Shown here piece by piece: positions 1 to 7,776 of a stretch of DNA of 64,000 nt. Source of the DNA: CBDEUK01 sp965250225 (GTDB taxonomy: Bacteria; Pseudomonadota; Gammaproteobacteria; Eutrophobiales; Eutrophobiaceae); contig CBDFNQ010000030.1 in the NCBI GenBank assembly GCA_965250225.1, forward strand, positions 1 to 64,000. Direction: 5' to 3'. The notes under the pieces were generated by a model. The model was not told where the DNA came from and made no database searches. It saw only the letters and a program-made list of their open reading frames with translations. The position numbers were made by a program, and so were the translations under genes. Numbering within the stretch: the first letter of the stretch is position 1; each line of letters starts with the position of its first letter.

Positions 1-115
1 CGTCAACAGACATCTTGTGATCGTCTTCGTTCAAGGTAACGTCGAACAGTTCTTGTGCTTTAGCTTCTGCTTCTGCTGGCCATTTGCGGGTAAGTAGTAC
101 TTTTGTCTTTGACAC
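1..115 (-). CDS. D-2-hydroxyacid dehydrogenase, N-terminus (hydroxypyruvate/glycerate dehydrogenase-like), partial
   Basis: Only the first 38 codons are in the window; the gene runs off the left edge. It starts at a GTG at 115 with an AGGAGT Shine-Dalgarno sequence six bases upstream. The peptide opens SKTKVLLTRKWPAEAEAKA, which looks like the start of the D-isomer-specific 2-hydroxyacid dehydrogenase family. The gene lies directly downstream of mtkB, separated by a terminator and about 200 bases of AT-rich leader. In methylotrophs hydroxypyruvate reductase (hprA) sits among serine-cycle genes and reduces hydroxypyruvate to glycerate, so that role is inferred from context. Glyoxylate reductase is the main alternative. 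The NAD-binding and catalytic regions are outside the window. Confidence 0.6.
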   Translation of the reverse strand, partial: MSKTKVLLTRKWPAEAEAKAQELFDVTLNEDDHKMSVD

Positions 116-311
116 GATAGACTCCTGATTACGTTTATAATTATCTTATTTTATAATAAATAGAGAGCTTTGCATGGATAGAAAGTTTGTTCTCAGGCGA
201 GGCAAAAATGAACGCAAAGAGGAAGTTTACACGAAGTAAATGACCGACTGAGCACATTTTTAACGAAGTATGAGGACAAAATTTCATTCATGCTAAGTTC
301 TCTAAAAGTAT

Positions 312-344
312 AAAGGGCACAACATCTCCGATGAAGTGCCCTTT
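312..344 (-). terminator. Intrinsic terminator after mtkB
   Basis: A nine-base-pair perfect stem (AAAGGGCAC with GTGCCCTTT) encloses a 15-base loop about 20 bases after the mtkB stop. On the minus strand it is followed by ATACTTTT, a short imperfect U run. It probably ends the mcl-mtkA-mtkB transcript and separates it from the dehydrogenase gene. Confidence 0.7.
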
Positions 345-365
345 ACTCATTCTTACTACTAAGGT

Positions 366-1256
366 CTAACCTATTTTGGCCATGACTTCCTTCACAACAG
401 GTGCAAATGAGGCTGGATTAGGCACAACATGTACACCACACTCCTGAAGGATTTCAACCTTCTCAGCCGCACTATCGCCGACTGCAGAAATAATCGCCCC
501 TGCATGACCCATGCGAGTACCCTTGGGTGCGGTCAGACCTGCAATGTATCCAATAACAGGTTTGGACATATTATCTTTAGCCCATTGTGCAGCCGCCACT
601 TCTTGAGGTCCACCAATCTCGCCAATCATAATGATTGCCTTGGTCTCAGGATCTTCTTCGAAATACTGCAAGTGATCGACAAAGGCACTACCGTTGATAG
701 GGTCGCCACCGATACCGATACTACTTGAGATGCCGATTCCAACTTCCTTCATTTGGGCAGCAGCTTCATAGCCCAGCGTACCTGATCGACCCACGACACC
801 GACAGGACCTGGCATATAGATATGACCAGGCATAATACCCATCATGCATTTACCGGGACTAATTGAGCCAGCACAGTTAGGACCGGTCAATACCATCTTA
901 TCCTCTTCCTTGTAGCGAAGCATATAACGTTTAACACGGATCATATCCTGTGAAGGGATACCATCGGTGATGGCGACACAGAACTTAATTCCGCCATCTG
1001 CCGCTTCCATAATACCGTCTGCGGCGAAGGGAGGCGGAATAAAAACGATGCTTGCATTCGCACCAGTCGCTGCAACCGCTTCTTTTACTGTGTTAAATAC
1101 TGGGCGATCCAGATGTTTGGTTCCGCCTTTACCTGGGGTTACACCACCGACTATATTGGTGCCATATTCAATCATCTCAGTCGCATGGAAAGTACCAATC
1201 TGACCGGTGAAACCCTGGACAATTACTTTTGAATTCTCGTCTAACAAAATTGCCAT
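366..1256 (-). CDS. mtkB: Malate-CoA ligase (malate thiokinase) subunit alpha/small, MtkB
   Basis: This 296-residue protein belongs to the succinyl-CoA synthetase alpha family. It has the CoA-binding start (VIVQGFTGQIGTFHA), the GPNCAG motif, and the phosphohistidine motif RMGHAGAI near the C-terminus. With MtkA it makes malyl-CoA from malate, CoA and ATP in the serine cycle. Its length equals that recalled for methylotroph MtkB. The paired mcl gene upstream argues for malate rather than succinate as substrate, although sucD-type function cannot be excluded by sequence alone. It follows mtkA by 11 bases, and its AGGAGA ribosome site overlaps the mtkA stop, so the two subunits are probably co-translated. 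Confidence 0.88.
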   Translation of the reverse strand: MAILLDENSKVIVQGFTGQIGTFHATEMIEYGTNIVGGVTPGKGGTKHLDRPVFNTVKEAVAATGANASIVFIPPPFAADGIMEAADGGIKFCVAITDGIPSQDMIRVKRYMLRYKEEDKMVLTGPNCAGSISPGKCMMGIMPGHIYMPGPVGVVGRSGTLGYEAAAQMKEVGIGISSSIGIGGDPINGSAFVDHLQYFEEDPETKAIIMIGEIGGPQEVAAAQWAKDNMSKPVIGYIAGLTAPKGTRMGHAGAIISAVGDSAAEKVEILQECGVHVVPNPASFAPVVKEVMAKIG

Positions 1257-1267
1257 TATTATGTCTC

Positions 1268-2443
1268 CTATTTACCGGTCGCTTCTTTCCAGGCGGCAAC
1301 AGCTTTGTCCGCTGCCTCCTGCAAAGTATCAGCAGAAATGATGGGTAAACCACTCTCGCGAATAATCTTTTGCCCTTCCTCAACATTGGTACCTGATAGT
1401 CGAACCACCAGAGGCACCTTCAGATCAATCTGCTTCACAGCCTGAACTACACCATCGGCGATCCAGTCACAACGGTTAATACCAGCAAAGATATTGACCA
1501 GAATACATTCAACACTGTCATCTGAAAGAACCAGGTTAAACGCCTTGGCTGTACGCTCAGCAGAGGCACCACCACCAATATCCAGGAAGTTAGCAGGCTC
1601 ACCACCAGCGTGCATGATCATATCCATGGAAGCCATAGCCAGACCTGCACCGTTAATGATACAACCAATGTTTCCATCCAGACCTACGTAGCTCAAACCA
1701 CGGTCTGCAGCTCGCATTTCTCGAGGATCTTCCTGCGATTTATCACGCAATTCAGAAATCTTTGGATGACGGAACAGGGCATTATCATCAAAGCCCATCT
1801 TCGCATCAACTGCGAGAATCTTGCCTTCTTTGGTGACAACCAGAGGATTAATCTCCACCATATTGGCATCGAGGTCACGCATGGCACGATAACAACCGAG
1901 GAAGGCAGTACTAGCCTGATTGACTTGTGATTTATCCAGACCCAGGGCAAAAGCCAGTTCTCGAGCCTGGAAGGCCTGCATCCCAACCGCTGGTTCTACT
2001 GAAATTTTAATGATAGATTCTGGCTTTTCAACAGCCAGTTGTTCAATCTCCATACCACCTTCGGCAGATGCGACAACGGTGACACGTTCTGCGGCACGAT
2101 CCAGTACAAACGCCAGATAGATTTCACGATCAATGTTGCAACCTTCTTCAATGTAAAGACGGTGACAGACTTTACCGTTAGGACCCGTTTGATGTGTAAC
2201 CAGTTTTTTTCCTAACAACTCATCAGCCGCTTCCCATACTTCGTCTTCAGTTTTACAAACCTTAATACCTCCGGCCTTGCCACGGGCACCAGAGTGAATC
2301 TGTGCCTTTACGACCCAAACATCACCGCCTATCTCAGTGGTTCTGTAAGATGCCTGTTCCGGGCTATAAGCAAGACCACCTTTACCAATGGGCACGCCAT
2401 AATCCGCCAGGATTTCTTTTGCTTGATACTCATGGATGTCCAC
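1268..2443 (-). CDS. mtkA: Malate-CoA ligase (malate thiokinase) subunit beta/large, MtkA
   Basis: This 391-residue ATP-grasp protein is related to SucC and binds ATP and the carboxylate. It starts at a GTG at 2443 behind a strong GGAGGG site. The N-terminus MDIHEYQAKEIL, the KAQIHSGARGKAGG loop, the GGASAERTAKAF segment and the NIFAGINRCDWIADGV block closely resemble methylotroph MtkA as I know it. SucC proteins share the fold but usually differ in these segments. The gene stands between mcl and mtkB in the same direction, as expected for an operon. Together with MtkB it activates malate to malyl-CoA for cleavage by Mcl. Confidence 0.88.
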   Translation of the reverse strand: MDIHEYQAKEILADYGVPIGKGGLAYSPEQASYRTTEIGGDVWVVKAQIHSGARGKAGGIKVCKTEDEVWEAADELLGKKLVTHQTGPNGKVCHRLYIEEGCNIDREIYLAFVLDRAAERVTVVASAEGGMEIEQLAVEKPESIIKISVEPAVGMQAFQARELAFALGLDKSQVNQASTAFLGCYRAMRDLDANMVEINPLVVTKEGKILAVDAKMGFDDNALFRHPKISELRDKSQEDPREMRAADRGLSYVGLDGNIGCIINGAGLAMASMDMIMHAGGEPANFLDIGGGASAERTAKAFNLVLSDDSVECILVNIFAGINRCDWIADGVVQAVKQIDLKVPLVVRLSGTNVEEGQKIIRESGLPIISADTLQEAADKAVAAWKEATGK

Positions 2444-2493
2444 AATGTCACCCTCCTGTTATTCTAAAATTTAAATTCTTAAGTAACTATCTA

Positions 2494-3447
2494 CTACTTA
2501 GCCTTAGCAGCGATTTGATCCGCTTGCGCAATTAGATTGAGAGCCATTTTTTCTGACGCAATATCAATCATCTTGCCATCAAGTTGTGCTGCACCTGCGC
2601 CAGTCTTAGCCGCTTCGTCTAAAGCTTCAAGTACACGACGTGCATGAGTCACAGCTTTCTCCGGTGGAGACATCACTTCATTCGCTAATGGAATTTGCTT
2701 AGGGTGAATTGCCCACTTACCGTCGTAACCGAGAGCTGCAACACGACGTGCCGCTGCGCGATAAGCATCAGGATCACTGAAATCGCCAAAAGGACCGTCA
2801 ATTGCACGTAAACCAAAAGCACGACATGCGGTTAGCATTTGTACTTGTGAAGTATGCCATTGATCATTTATCGCACCTTCACAAACATAATCTGGATTTA
2901 AGCCGCCAATAATGGTGGTACGTGAACGCATGCTTGCCGCGTAATCACCAACACCAAAATGGAATGCTTCAAGACGCTTACTTGATGTTGCAATAGACAT
3001 GACATTGGCACCACCAAGAGCAGTTTCGATTAAACATTCAAAACCGATTCTTTTCTCCATGCCCATCGCATCTTCAACCTGCGTCGTCAACATATCTACA
3101 GCGTAGACATCTGCTGCGGTACCGACTTTAGGAATCAAAAAGGTATCGAGATTTTTACCCGCTTGTTCGATGACATCGACAACGTCACGATACATATAAT
3201 GCGTATCTAAGCCATTAATACGCACTGATATTGTTTTACCACTCCAATCAAGATCATTTAATGCTTCAATAACATTTTTACGGGCTTGTGGTTTATCAGC
3301 AGGTACTACGGCATCTTCTAAATCAAGAAAGACGTAATCCGCGTCACTCTTTGCTGCTCCTTCCATCATTCCTACTTCTGAAGCTGGGACTGCTAGCTCA
3401 CTACGCTGTAAGCGTGGAGTAGCTGGTTCGTATGAAGTAAAACTCAT
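2494..3447 (-). CDS. mcl: L-malyl-CoA lyase (HpcH/HpaI aldolase family)
   Basis: The protein is 317 residues when started at the ATG at 3447, which has GAGGAA seven bases upstream and begins MSFTSYEPATPRLQRSELAV. A start seven codons earlier is possible but lacks support. It carries the family signatures YVFLDLEDAV, RINGLDTHYMYRD, IPKVG, FECLIETALG and the C-terminal KWAIHPKQI. These match malyl-CoA/beta-methylmalyl-CoA lyases, which split malyl-CoA into acetyl-CoA and glyoxylate. It is the first gene of the block, so its product feeds glyoxylate back to the serine cycle. Fifty bases upstream lies a broken serine-glyoxylate aminotransferase start, and mcl may now be expressed from that gene's old promoter and leader. 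Confidence 0.88.
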   Translation of the reverse strand: MSFTSYEPATPRLQRSELAVPASEVGMMEGAAKSDADYVFLDLEDAVVPADKPQARKNVIEALNDLDWSGKTISVRINGLDTHYMYRDVVDVIEQAGKNLDTFLIPKVGTAADVYAVDMLTTQVEDAMGMEKRIGFECLIETALGGANVMSIATSSKRLEAFHFGVGDYAASMRSRTTIIGGLNPDYVCEGAINDQWHTSQVQMLTACRAFGLRAIDGPFGDFSDPDAYRAAARRVAALGYDGKWAIHPKQIPLANEVMSPPEKAVTHARRVLEALDEAAKTGAGAAQLDGKMIDIASEKMALNLIAQADQIAAKAK

Positions 3448-3496
3448 AATTATTCCTCTTTTTATCAATATTATTTAAACAGTTAGTTCTACAGAT

Positions 3497-3664
3497 TCAC
3501 CATGAATCATATGAACGAGCAATCTTCATGTCGGCGTACAGTGGCTTGGTGAAATCTGGTAAATCCGCTGCACGCATATCTTCCTGCTCGATATCCATTG
3601 CATTTTAAATACGGCGTGGAACATTGGTTGGACCTGGAATAAAAAGAAAGTTACGTCCGGGCAT
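3497..3664 (-). pseudogene. Serine-glyoxylate aminotransferase remnant (N-terminal 47 codons with internal stop)
   Basis: The reading frame starts at an ATG at 3664 behind a good GGAGG site and reads MPGRNFLFIPGPTNVPRRI, then TAA, then NAMDIEQEDMRAADLPDF followed by TKPLYADMK. This is the characteristic start of SgaA-type class V aminotransferases (PGRN.LF.PGPTN.P....AM...ED). Family resemblance ends after about codon 47 and the frame closes at 3497. A normal SgaA is near 400 residues, so both a point stop and a large deletion are needed to explain it. The enzyme converts serine and glyoxylate to hydroxypyruvate and glycerine-cycle glycine, linking directly to mcl downstream. A functional copy elsewhere cannot be excluded. 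Confidence 0.75.
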
Positions 3665-3699
3665 AGTTAGCCTCCAGCCTTAAAATTAGATAAGGGAAT

Positions 3700-3810
3700 A
3701 GTGCAAAAAATAGAACAAGAGTTCAGGTTCATCTCCATAACCAAAACTCTTAGTCGAAATTCTTATCTGTTTAGCATGCCTGGCCTCTCTCTGGACCCAG
3801 GTACTTTTTT
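3700..3810 (-). promoter_or_regulatory. Structured leader with terminator-like hairpin upstream of the sga remnant and mcl
   Basis: On the minus strand two hairpins lie between the IS630 end and the sga remnant. The first pairs CCTGG with CCAGG (3779-3801). The second, at 3717-3751, pairs AAGAGTT and GGTT with AACC and AACTCTT around a nine-base loop, and is followed by GTTCTATTTTTT. The second looks like an intrinsic terminator within the leader, so premature termination control of the serine-cycle block is possible. I do not recognise a known riboswitch class. The rest of the 300-base interval (3665-3964) is AT-rich and holds no gene I can support. Confidence 0.4.
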
Positions 3811-3964
3811 ACTGCTTTTATTTATATTCTTATAATTATTTTCGTTTCAGTTTTTATTATAAATATTGTGCTCAGCGCAAGTAATTTGCGACTTAGATAT
3901 CCCCTTCATCGCTTATCGCTTCATTCTAATCACAATATCTGAAACGATCAAATTTATCCTTTGT

Positions 3965-5069
3965 ATATACTCAATCAACTTCAAGTTGCAGGATCGATGA
4001 TCTGAAAGTTATCATTAATTCTATCGTTCAATGAGTCCGCGATATCCGGTAAAGTGTTTTTGAAAAAGTCATCGATTTGCTCACGAAATTCCTTGGCCGA
4101 ATGGAAATAGTGGTTATTACGGACGTGTTCGTTCATCACTTTCCATAAACGTTCTATCGGATTCAAATTAGGACTATAAGGCGGCAGGATGTGTATCTTA
4201 ATATTAAGTTCGTTTGCCTTTTCTTTAACACTCGCCGCCTTATGATAACCCGCCCCATCAACTATCCAGTGAAGGGTGTTTGCATCAACGTATTGCGCTC
4301 GTAATTTGGATAGAAAATCAACAATGCTGTCGGCATTAATCGTGTCATAGGTTTCTGTCACCGTGTTTGACAAGGCATTGAGTTCAATCGCACCTAATAG
4401 GTTAATCCGTGTGCGACTCGCGGTTGTTTTGATAAGCTTATTTGTCCCTCTCTTTATCCAACCGTGACTCAATTTCGTCGACTGTGTCGGATGCACGCCA
4501 TCACCAAACAAAATAGGCTCATCAGCACCGACGTTTGCTTTCAATACGTCATACTGCTTGATAAAGGCATGTTGTTGTTCAACATCGGCTTTGGCGGGGA
4601 CCCCTTTGGGTTGTTTATAAACAAATCCTTGACGATGCAACCATTTATGTAAACCCGATACCGTGTAGTCAACCCCATAACGGGTCTTGATGTAAGCCAC
4701 AATTTGGTGGTTATGTTGATATAGATGTGCTGTCAGATGTGCGAGTAATTCGTCACATTGTCGCTTGCTTAATTTCTCCTCGGAACCGCCGTTTGCACAG
4801 TGCAATTTCTGCTCTCCGGTATAGTCCTTCAAGTGACGAAGTATACAGGTTTCATGTTTGCGCAAGGCTTGCGCTATCATCGTTGTGCTCCACCCTTCAG
4901 AATTCAGTAATACGGCTTTGATACGATCACCTTCCCGGATATCTCGCACTTGCTTATGTCGTGCTTCTAATTTCAATTTGTTTTCTGCGGTTAATTCAAT
5001 CTTGCTCATAGGTGATAGACTGATCTCTTAATTCATAAACATCAAGCTCTTTCATCGATCTTGGGTATA
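3965..5069 (-). mobile_element. IS630-family insertion sequence
   Basis: A single transposase gene fills this ~1.1 kb segment. Both flanks carry a short matching end: the left end reads TATACTCAA inward and the right end, on the opposite strand, reads TATACCCAA. Each is bordered by TA, the usual IS630 target duplication. Beyond nine bases the ends diverge, so the exact boundaries are estimates. The element lies between metZ and the serine-cycle leader, next to the broken aminotransferase fragment but not inside it. Confidence 0.6.
3981..5009 (-). CDS. IS630-family transposase
   Basis: This 342-residue protein appears intact. The N-terminal half contains helix-turn-helix segments (RDIREGDRIKAVLLNSEGWS and a winged helix near residues 105-130). 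The catalytic DDE core is visible as D170 (ILFGDGVHP), D251 (HWIVDGAGYHK) and E286 (LPPYSPNLNPIERLWK), with the 34-residue D-to-E spacing typical of IS630. It would cut and paste the element at TA dinucleotides. Unlike many IS630 transposases it needs no frameshift. An intact frame suggests recent arrival or continued activity. Confidence 0.92.
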   Translation of the reverse strand: MSKIELTAENKLKLEARHKQVRDIREGDRIKAVLLNSEGWSTTMIAQALRKHETCILRHLKDYTGEQKLHCANGGSEEKLSKRQCDELLAHLTAHLYQHNHQIVAYIKTRYGVDYTVSGLHKWLHRQGFVYKQPKGVPAKADVEQQHAFIKQYDVLKANVGADEPILFGDGVHPTQSTKLSHGWIKRGTNKLIKTTASRTRINLLGAIELNALSNTVTETYDTINADSIVDFLSKLRAQYVDANTLHWIVDGAGYHKAASVKEKANELNIKIHILPPYSPNLNPIERLWKVMNEHVRNNHYFHSAKEFREQIDDFFKNTLPDIADSLNDRINDNFQIIDPAT

Positions 5070-5088
5070 TGCTGCAATGTGGCATTTC

Positions 5089-6276
5089 TCATAGATTCAT
5101 ACTGCGCTGCAAATCATCAATTAAATCCTCAATATCCTCCAGTCCAACAGAAATTCTCACCAACCCTGAGGTGATGCCTGCAGCCTTTTTTTGATCATCA
5201 GTCAGGCGATGGTGTGTCGTTGTTGCCGGATGGGTAATGGTGCTTTTTGTATCACCTAAATTAGCTGTTATGGACAAAATTTGTGTGTTATTAATCAAAT
5301 CCCATGCGGCTTTTTGTCCACCAGACAAATCAAATGAAACAACCCCACCAAAACCTGTCTGTTGAGATATGGCCAGATCATGTTGCTTATGAGATTTGAG
5401 ACCGGGGTAATGCACCCTGATGATGGTTGTCTGCTGCTCAAGCCATTCTGCTAGTTGTAATGCCTGTTCACAATGTGCCTTCATACGAATCGCTAATGTC
5501 TCAAGTCCTTTAAGAAAAACCCATGCATTAAATGGGCTCATTGTTGTTCCAGCCGTGCGTAAAAAAGCAAAGACATCTTCACCGAGTAATTTTTCAGATC
5601 CGACTATAGCGCCGCCGATACAACGTCCCTGACCATCAAGATATTTAGTCGCTGAGTGGATCACAATGTCCGCACCCAGTGCCAGAGGTTTTTGTAAGGC
5701 CGGTGTACAAAAACAATTATCAACAACCAAGAGACAATCATGGCTGTGTGCCAGATCTGCCAATTTTTGAATATCAACAATTTCGATCAGCGGATTCGAA
5801 GGAGTTTCGACAAACAACAAGCGAGTCTCAGGTTTGATTGCCTTTTCCCATGCCTGTAGATCGACCAATTCAACAAAACTGGTTTCAATACCGAACTTGG
5901 TGAATATCTTATCGAATAAACCGACGGTTGTTCCAAAGATGCTTCTCGATGCCACAATATGATCATTCGATTTTAATAAAGCTAAACACAAAGTCGTTAT
6001 TGCACTCATACCTGATGAGGTGGCGATACAACGTTCTCCACCTTCCATCGCCGCCAATCTTTGCTCAAAGGTTCGAACAGTAGGATTGGTAAAACGAGAA
6101 TAAATATTTCCTGCCTCATCACCACCAAACCGCGCTGCGGCTTGTTCTGCACTTTCGAAGACATAACTTGAGGTTGGAAATATTGGTTCAGAGTGCTCAC
6201 CTTCGGCAGTACGTGCAATACCACCACGAACCGCCTGGGTTGCTAAACCGTATTTAGAAATATCAATTTTAGACAT
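5089..6276 (-). CDS. metZ: O-succinylhomoserine sulfhydrylase
   Basis: This PLP enzyme of the Cys/Met metabolism family makes homocysteine directly from O-succinylhomoserine and sulfide. With the start at the ATG at 6276, preceded by GGAGATA, the protein is 395 residues and begins MSKIDISKYGLATQAVRGG; a longer frame exists but would read into the leader. The PLP lysine lies in HSATKYLDGQGR, and the phosphate-binding motif is in SSGMSAITT. Cystathionine gamma-synthase is the nearest alternative, but the start and the purF-side neighbourhood fit MetZ. A SAM-II riboswitch and terminator sit directly upstream, so expression should fall when S-adenosylmethionine is abundant. Confidence 0.9.
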   Translation of the reverse strand: MSKIDISKYGLATQAVRGGIARTAEGEHSEPIFPTSSYVFESAEQAAARFGGDEAGNIYSRFTNPTVRTFEQRLAAMEGGERCIATSSGMSAITTLCLALLKSNDHIVASRSIFGTTVGLFDKIFTKFGIETSFVELVDLQAWEKAIKPETRLLFVETPSNPLIEIVDIQKLADLAHSHDCLLVVDNCFCTPALQKPLALGADIVIHSATKYLDGQGRCIGGAIVGSEKLLGEDVFAFLRTAGTTMSPFNAWVFLKGLETLAIRMKAHCEQALQLAEWLEQQTTIIRVHYPGLKSHKQHDLAISQQTGFGGVVSFDLSGGQKAAWDLINNTQILSITANLGDTKSTITHPATTTHHRLTDDQKKAAGITSGLVRISVGLEDIEDLIDDLQRSMNL

Positions 6277-6344
6277 GCTTATCTCCAATCTATCTGACCT
6301 GAGTATAAATAGCGGATGATATGCAGACACATAAACACTGACAT

Positions 6345-6378
6345 AAAAAAACCCGCTATCAGCTATTGCTAAAGCAGG
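6345..6378 (-). terminator. Regulated intrinsic terminator of the metZ SAM-II riboswitch
   Basis: The minus strand reads CCTGCTTTAGC, loop AATA, then GCTGA-T-AGCGGG and seven U residues, an 11-pair stem with one bulge. The 5' arm contains CTTTAGC, which can instead pair with the GCTAAAG at the 3' edge of the aptamer. That gives a simple switch: free GCTAAAG forms an antiterminator, while ligand-bound aptamer releases the terminator. Confidence 0.75.
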
Positions 6379-6383
6379 CCTTA

Positions 6384-6434
6384 CTCTTTAGCGGTATTTT
6401 TTAAGCGCCCGCAAGCTGATCATCAAATCGGCGC
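6384..6434 (-). promoter_or_regulatory. SAM-II riboswitch aptamer
   Basis: The minus strand reads GCGCCGATTTGATGATCAGC, then TTGCGGGCGCTTAAAAAAT and CCGCTAAAGAG. This matches the SAM-II (metA motif) layout: a P1 stem (GCGCC with GGCGC), the conserved GAUUUG, the GCUUGC segment, UUAAA after the stem, and the closing GCUAAAG pseudoknot strand. It lies 108 bases upstream of the metZ start, a usual target. SAM binding should fold the pseudoknot and switch metZ off through the adjacent terminator. Confidence 0.85.
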
Positions 6435-6450
6435 AACAAAACTTGTTTAA

Positions 6451-6479
6451 AAACTAGTGGAAGAAGCCCGAAAAGTCAA
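6451..6479 (-). promoter_or_regulatory. Sigma-70 promoter for metZ
   Basis: TTGACT and TAGTTT hexamers are separated by 17 bases on the minus strand and stand about 15 bases before the riboswitch. The position is right for a transcript that begins just ahead of the aptamer. No methionine-repressor operator was recognised. Confidence 0.6.
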
Positions 6480-6532
6480 TATCCATCTGTTCAATCCATA
6501 GCCAATCGCAACGAATTATCCGTTGTCTTCGC

Positions 6533-7729
6533 TCAAGTGCCGTTGGTATAGAAAAAACCACCAACCGCAAACAGAATAAAACCAAATAACAGAACCCAAA
6601 GTATTAATCGTTCTCGAAGAGCTGTATGTACGATCCGTTTACCGCTGTGAGTTGAAGCTGCCTGCCCAATACGTTTCTCTATGGTTCGAATCACGCTATC
6701 GACACGTAAAAATGAATCCGTTGAAGTGTGTTGTTTCTCGACATCGGTCTCTCTGGAATCCAGAGAGACCGTCTCTTGAGCTGGAGTAGTATCTTTTACT
6801 GATACCTGAATTTCGGAAAAATTTTTGATTTCCTGAGTGCTTTCAAAAAGCTTGGCGCGATTTTCTTCATTGATCGCAACAATTCGACGTTTTACCGCCT
6901 CAACAACATGGTTAGCGCCCTGAAATCGTTTTTCGATATCTGAGGCCATCATTCGTTTAATGATCTCTATCGTTTCTTTTCCACAAGCCGTGGGATGATC
7001 ATATGAAATCATTCCAGACAAATGACCGTGGATGATATCCTGAACCGTCTCGCCATTAACGGGTAAACGTCTAAAGGCCATGTAAAAAGCAACGCAACCC
7101 AGACTGTAGACATCACTGCGCTTATCCAGTGGAGCTTCAGGGTTAAAAGTTTCAGGTGCCATAAAAGCCGGTGAACCCATGACGACCGAAGCTCTGGTTA
7201 TAGTTGAATCACTGATGTCACGTGCCAGACCAAGATCGGTAATGAATGGGCGTCCCTCCCGTGATAACAATATATTCTTTGGTTTGATATCACGGTTAAT
7301 GATGCCATTACGATGAGCTTCAAGTATAGCCGAGCTGGTCATTCGCAATAACTTGAGGATATTCATTTCCTCAACATGGTCATAGTGAGCTTTGACAAAA
7401 TCATCGAGTGTAAAACCATCAATAAAATCAATGACGATGTACGGGCGGCCTTCAAACTGACCATAATCAATAATACGAGTGATACAACTATGATTGAGCT
7501 TTGCCACCATTCTGGCTTCACGCTCAAAACGTTTGATGTACTCATCACGTGAGGTCTCAAGTAACTCATCACGAACCAGTTTAACGGCGACATCAATATC
7601 CAAGTTTTCGTGATAGCCCTTGAACACCATGCCCATAGAACCTTCACCGATATAATCAGTAATCTTGATATTACCGATCTTCTTGCCAAGAAAATTAGTG
7701 TAATCCGCTCTTGTCGATGGGGTATTCAT
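6533..7729 (-). CDS. Membrane-anchored Ser/Thr protein kinase
   Basis: This 398-residue Hanks-type kinase has a glycine loop (IGEGSMGMVFKG), catalytic Lys50 (VAVKLV), a catalytic loop NRDIKPKN in which the usual His is Asn, a DLG in place of DFG, and the MAPE motif. Residues 270-370 form a charged linker. One transmembrane helix near the end (LILWVLLFGFILFAVGG) leaves only a few residues outside, so there is no external sensor domain. It follows the Amt gene by 47 bases in the same direction. A role in ammonium signalling is an inference from that pairing. Substrates are unknown. Confidence 0.88.
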   Translation of the reverse strand: MNTPSTRADYTNFLGKKIGNIKITDYIGEGSMGMVFKGYHENLDIDVAVKLVRDELLETSRDEYIKRFEREARMVAKLNHSCITRIIDYGQFEGRPYIVIDFIDGFTLDDFVKAHYDHVEEMNILKLLRMTSSAILEAHRNGIINRDIKPKNILLSREGRPFITDLGLARDISDSTITRASVVMGSPAFMAPETFNPEAPLDKRSDVYSLGCVAFYMAFRRLPVNGETVQDIIHGHLSGMISYDHPTACGKETIEIIKRMMASDIEKRFQGANHVVEAVKRRIVAINEENRAKLFESTQEIKNFSEIQVSVKDTTPAQETVSLDSRETDVEKQHTSTDSFLRVDSVIRTIEKRIGQAASTHSGKRIVHTALRERLILWVLLFGFILFAVGGFFYTNGT

Positions 7730-7776
7730 AGCAAACTAATTTACTACTTAAAAATGGGAATTAACATGAAAATGCT

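Noticed and set aside
1268..2443. Calling this sucC (succinyl-CoA synthetase beta)
   Set aside because: Internal motifs and the neighbouring malyl-CoA lyase fit malate thiokinase better; succinate use was kept only as an alternative.
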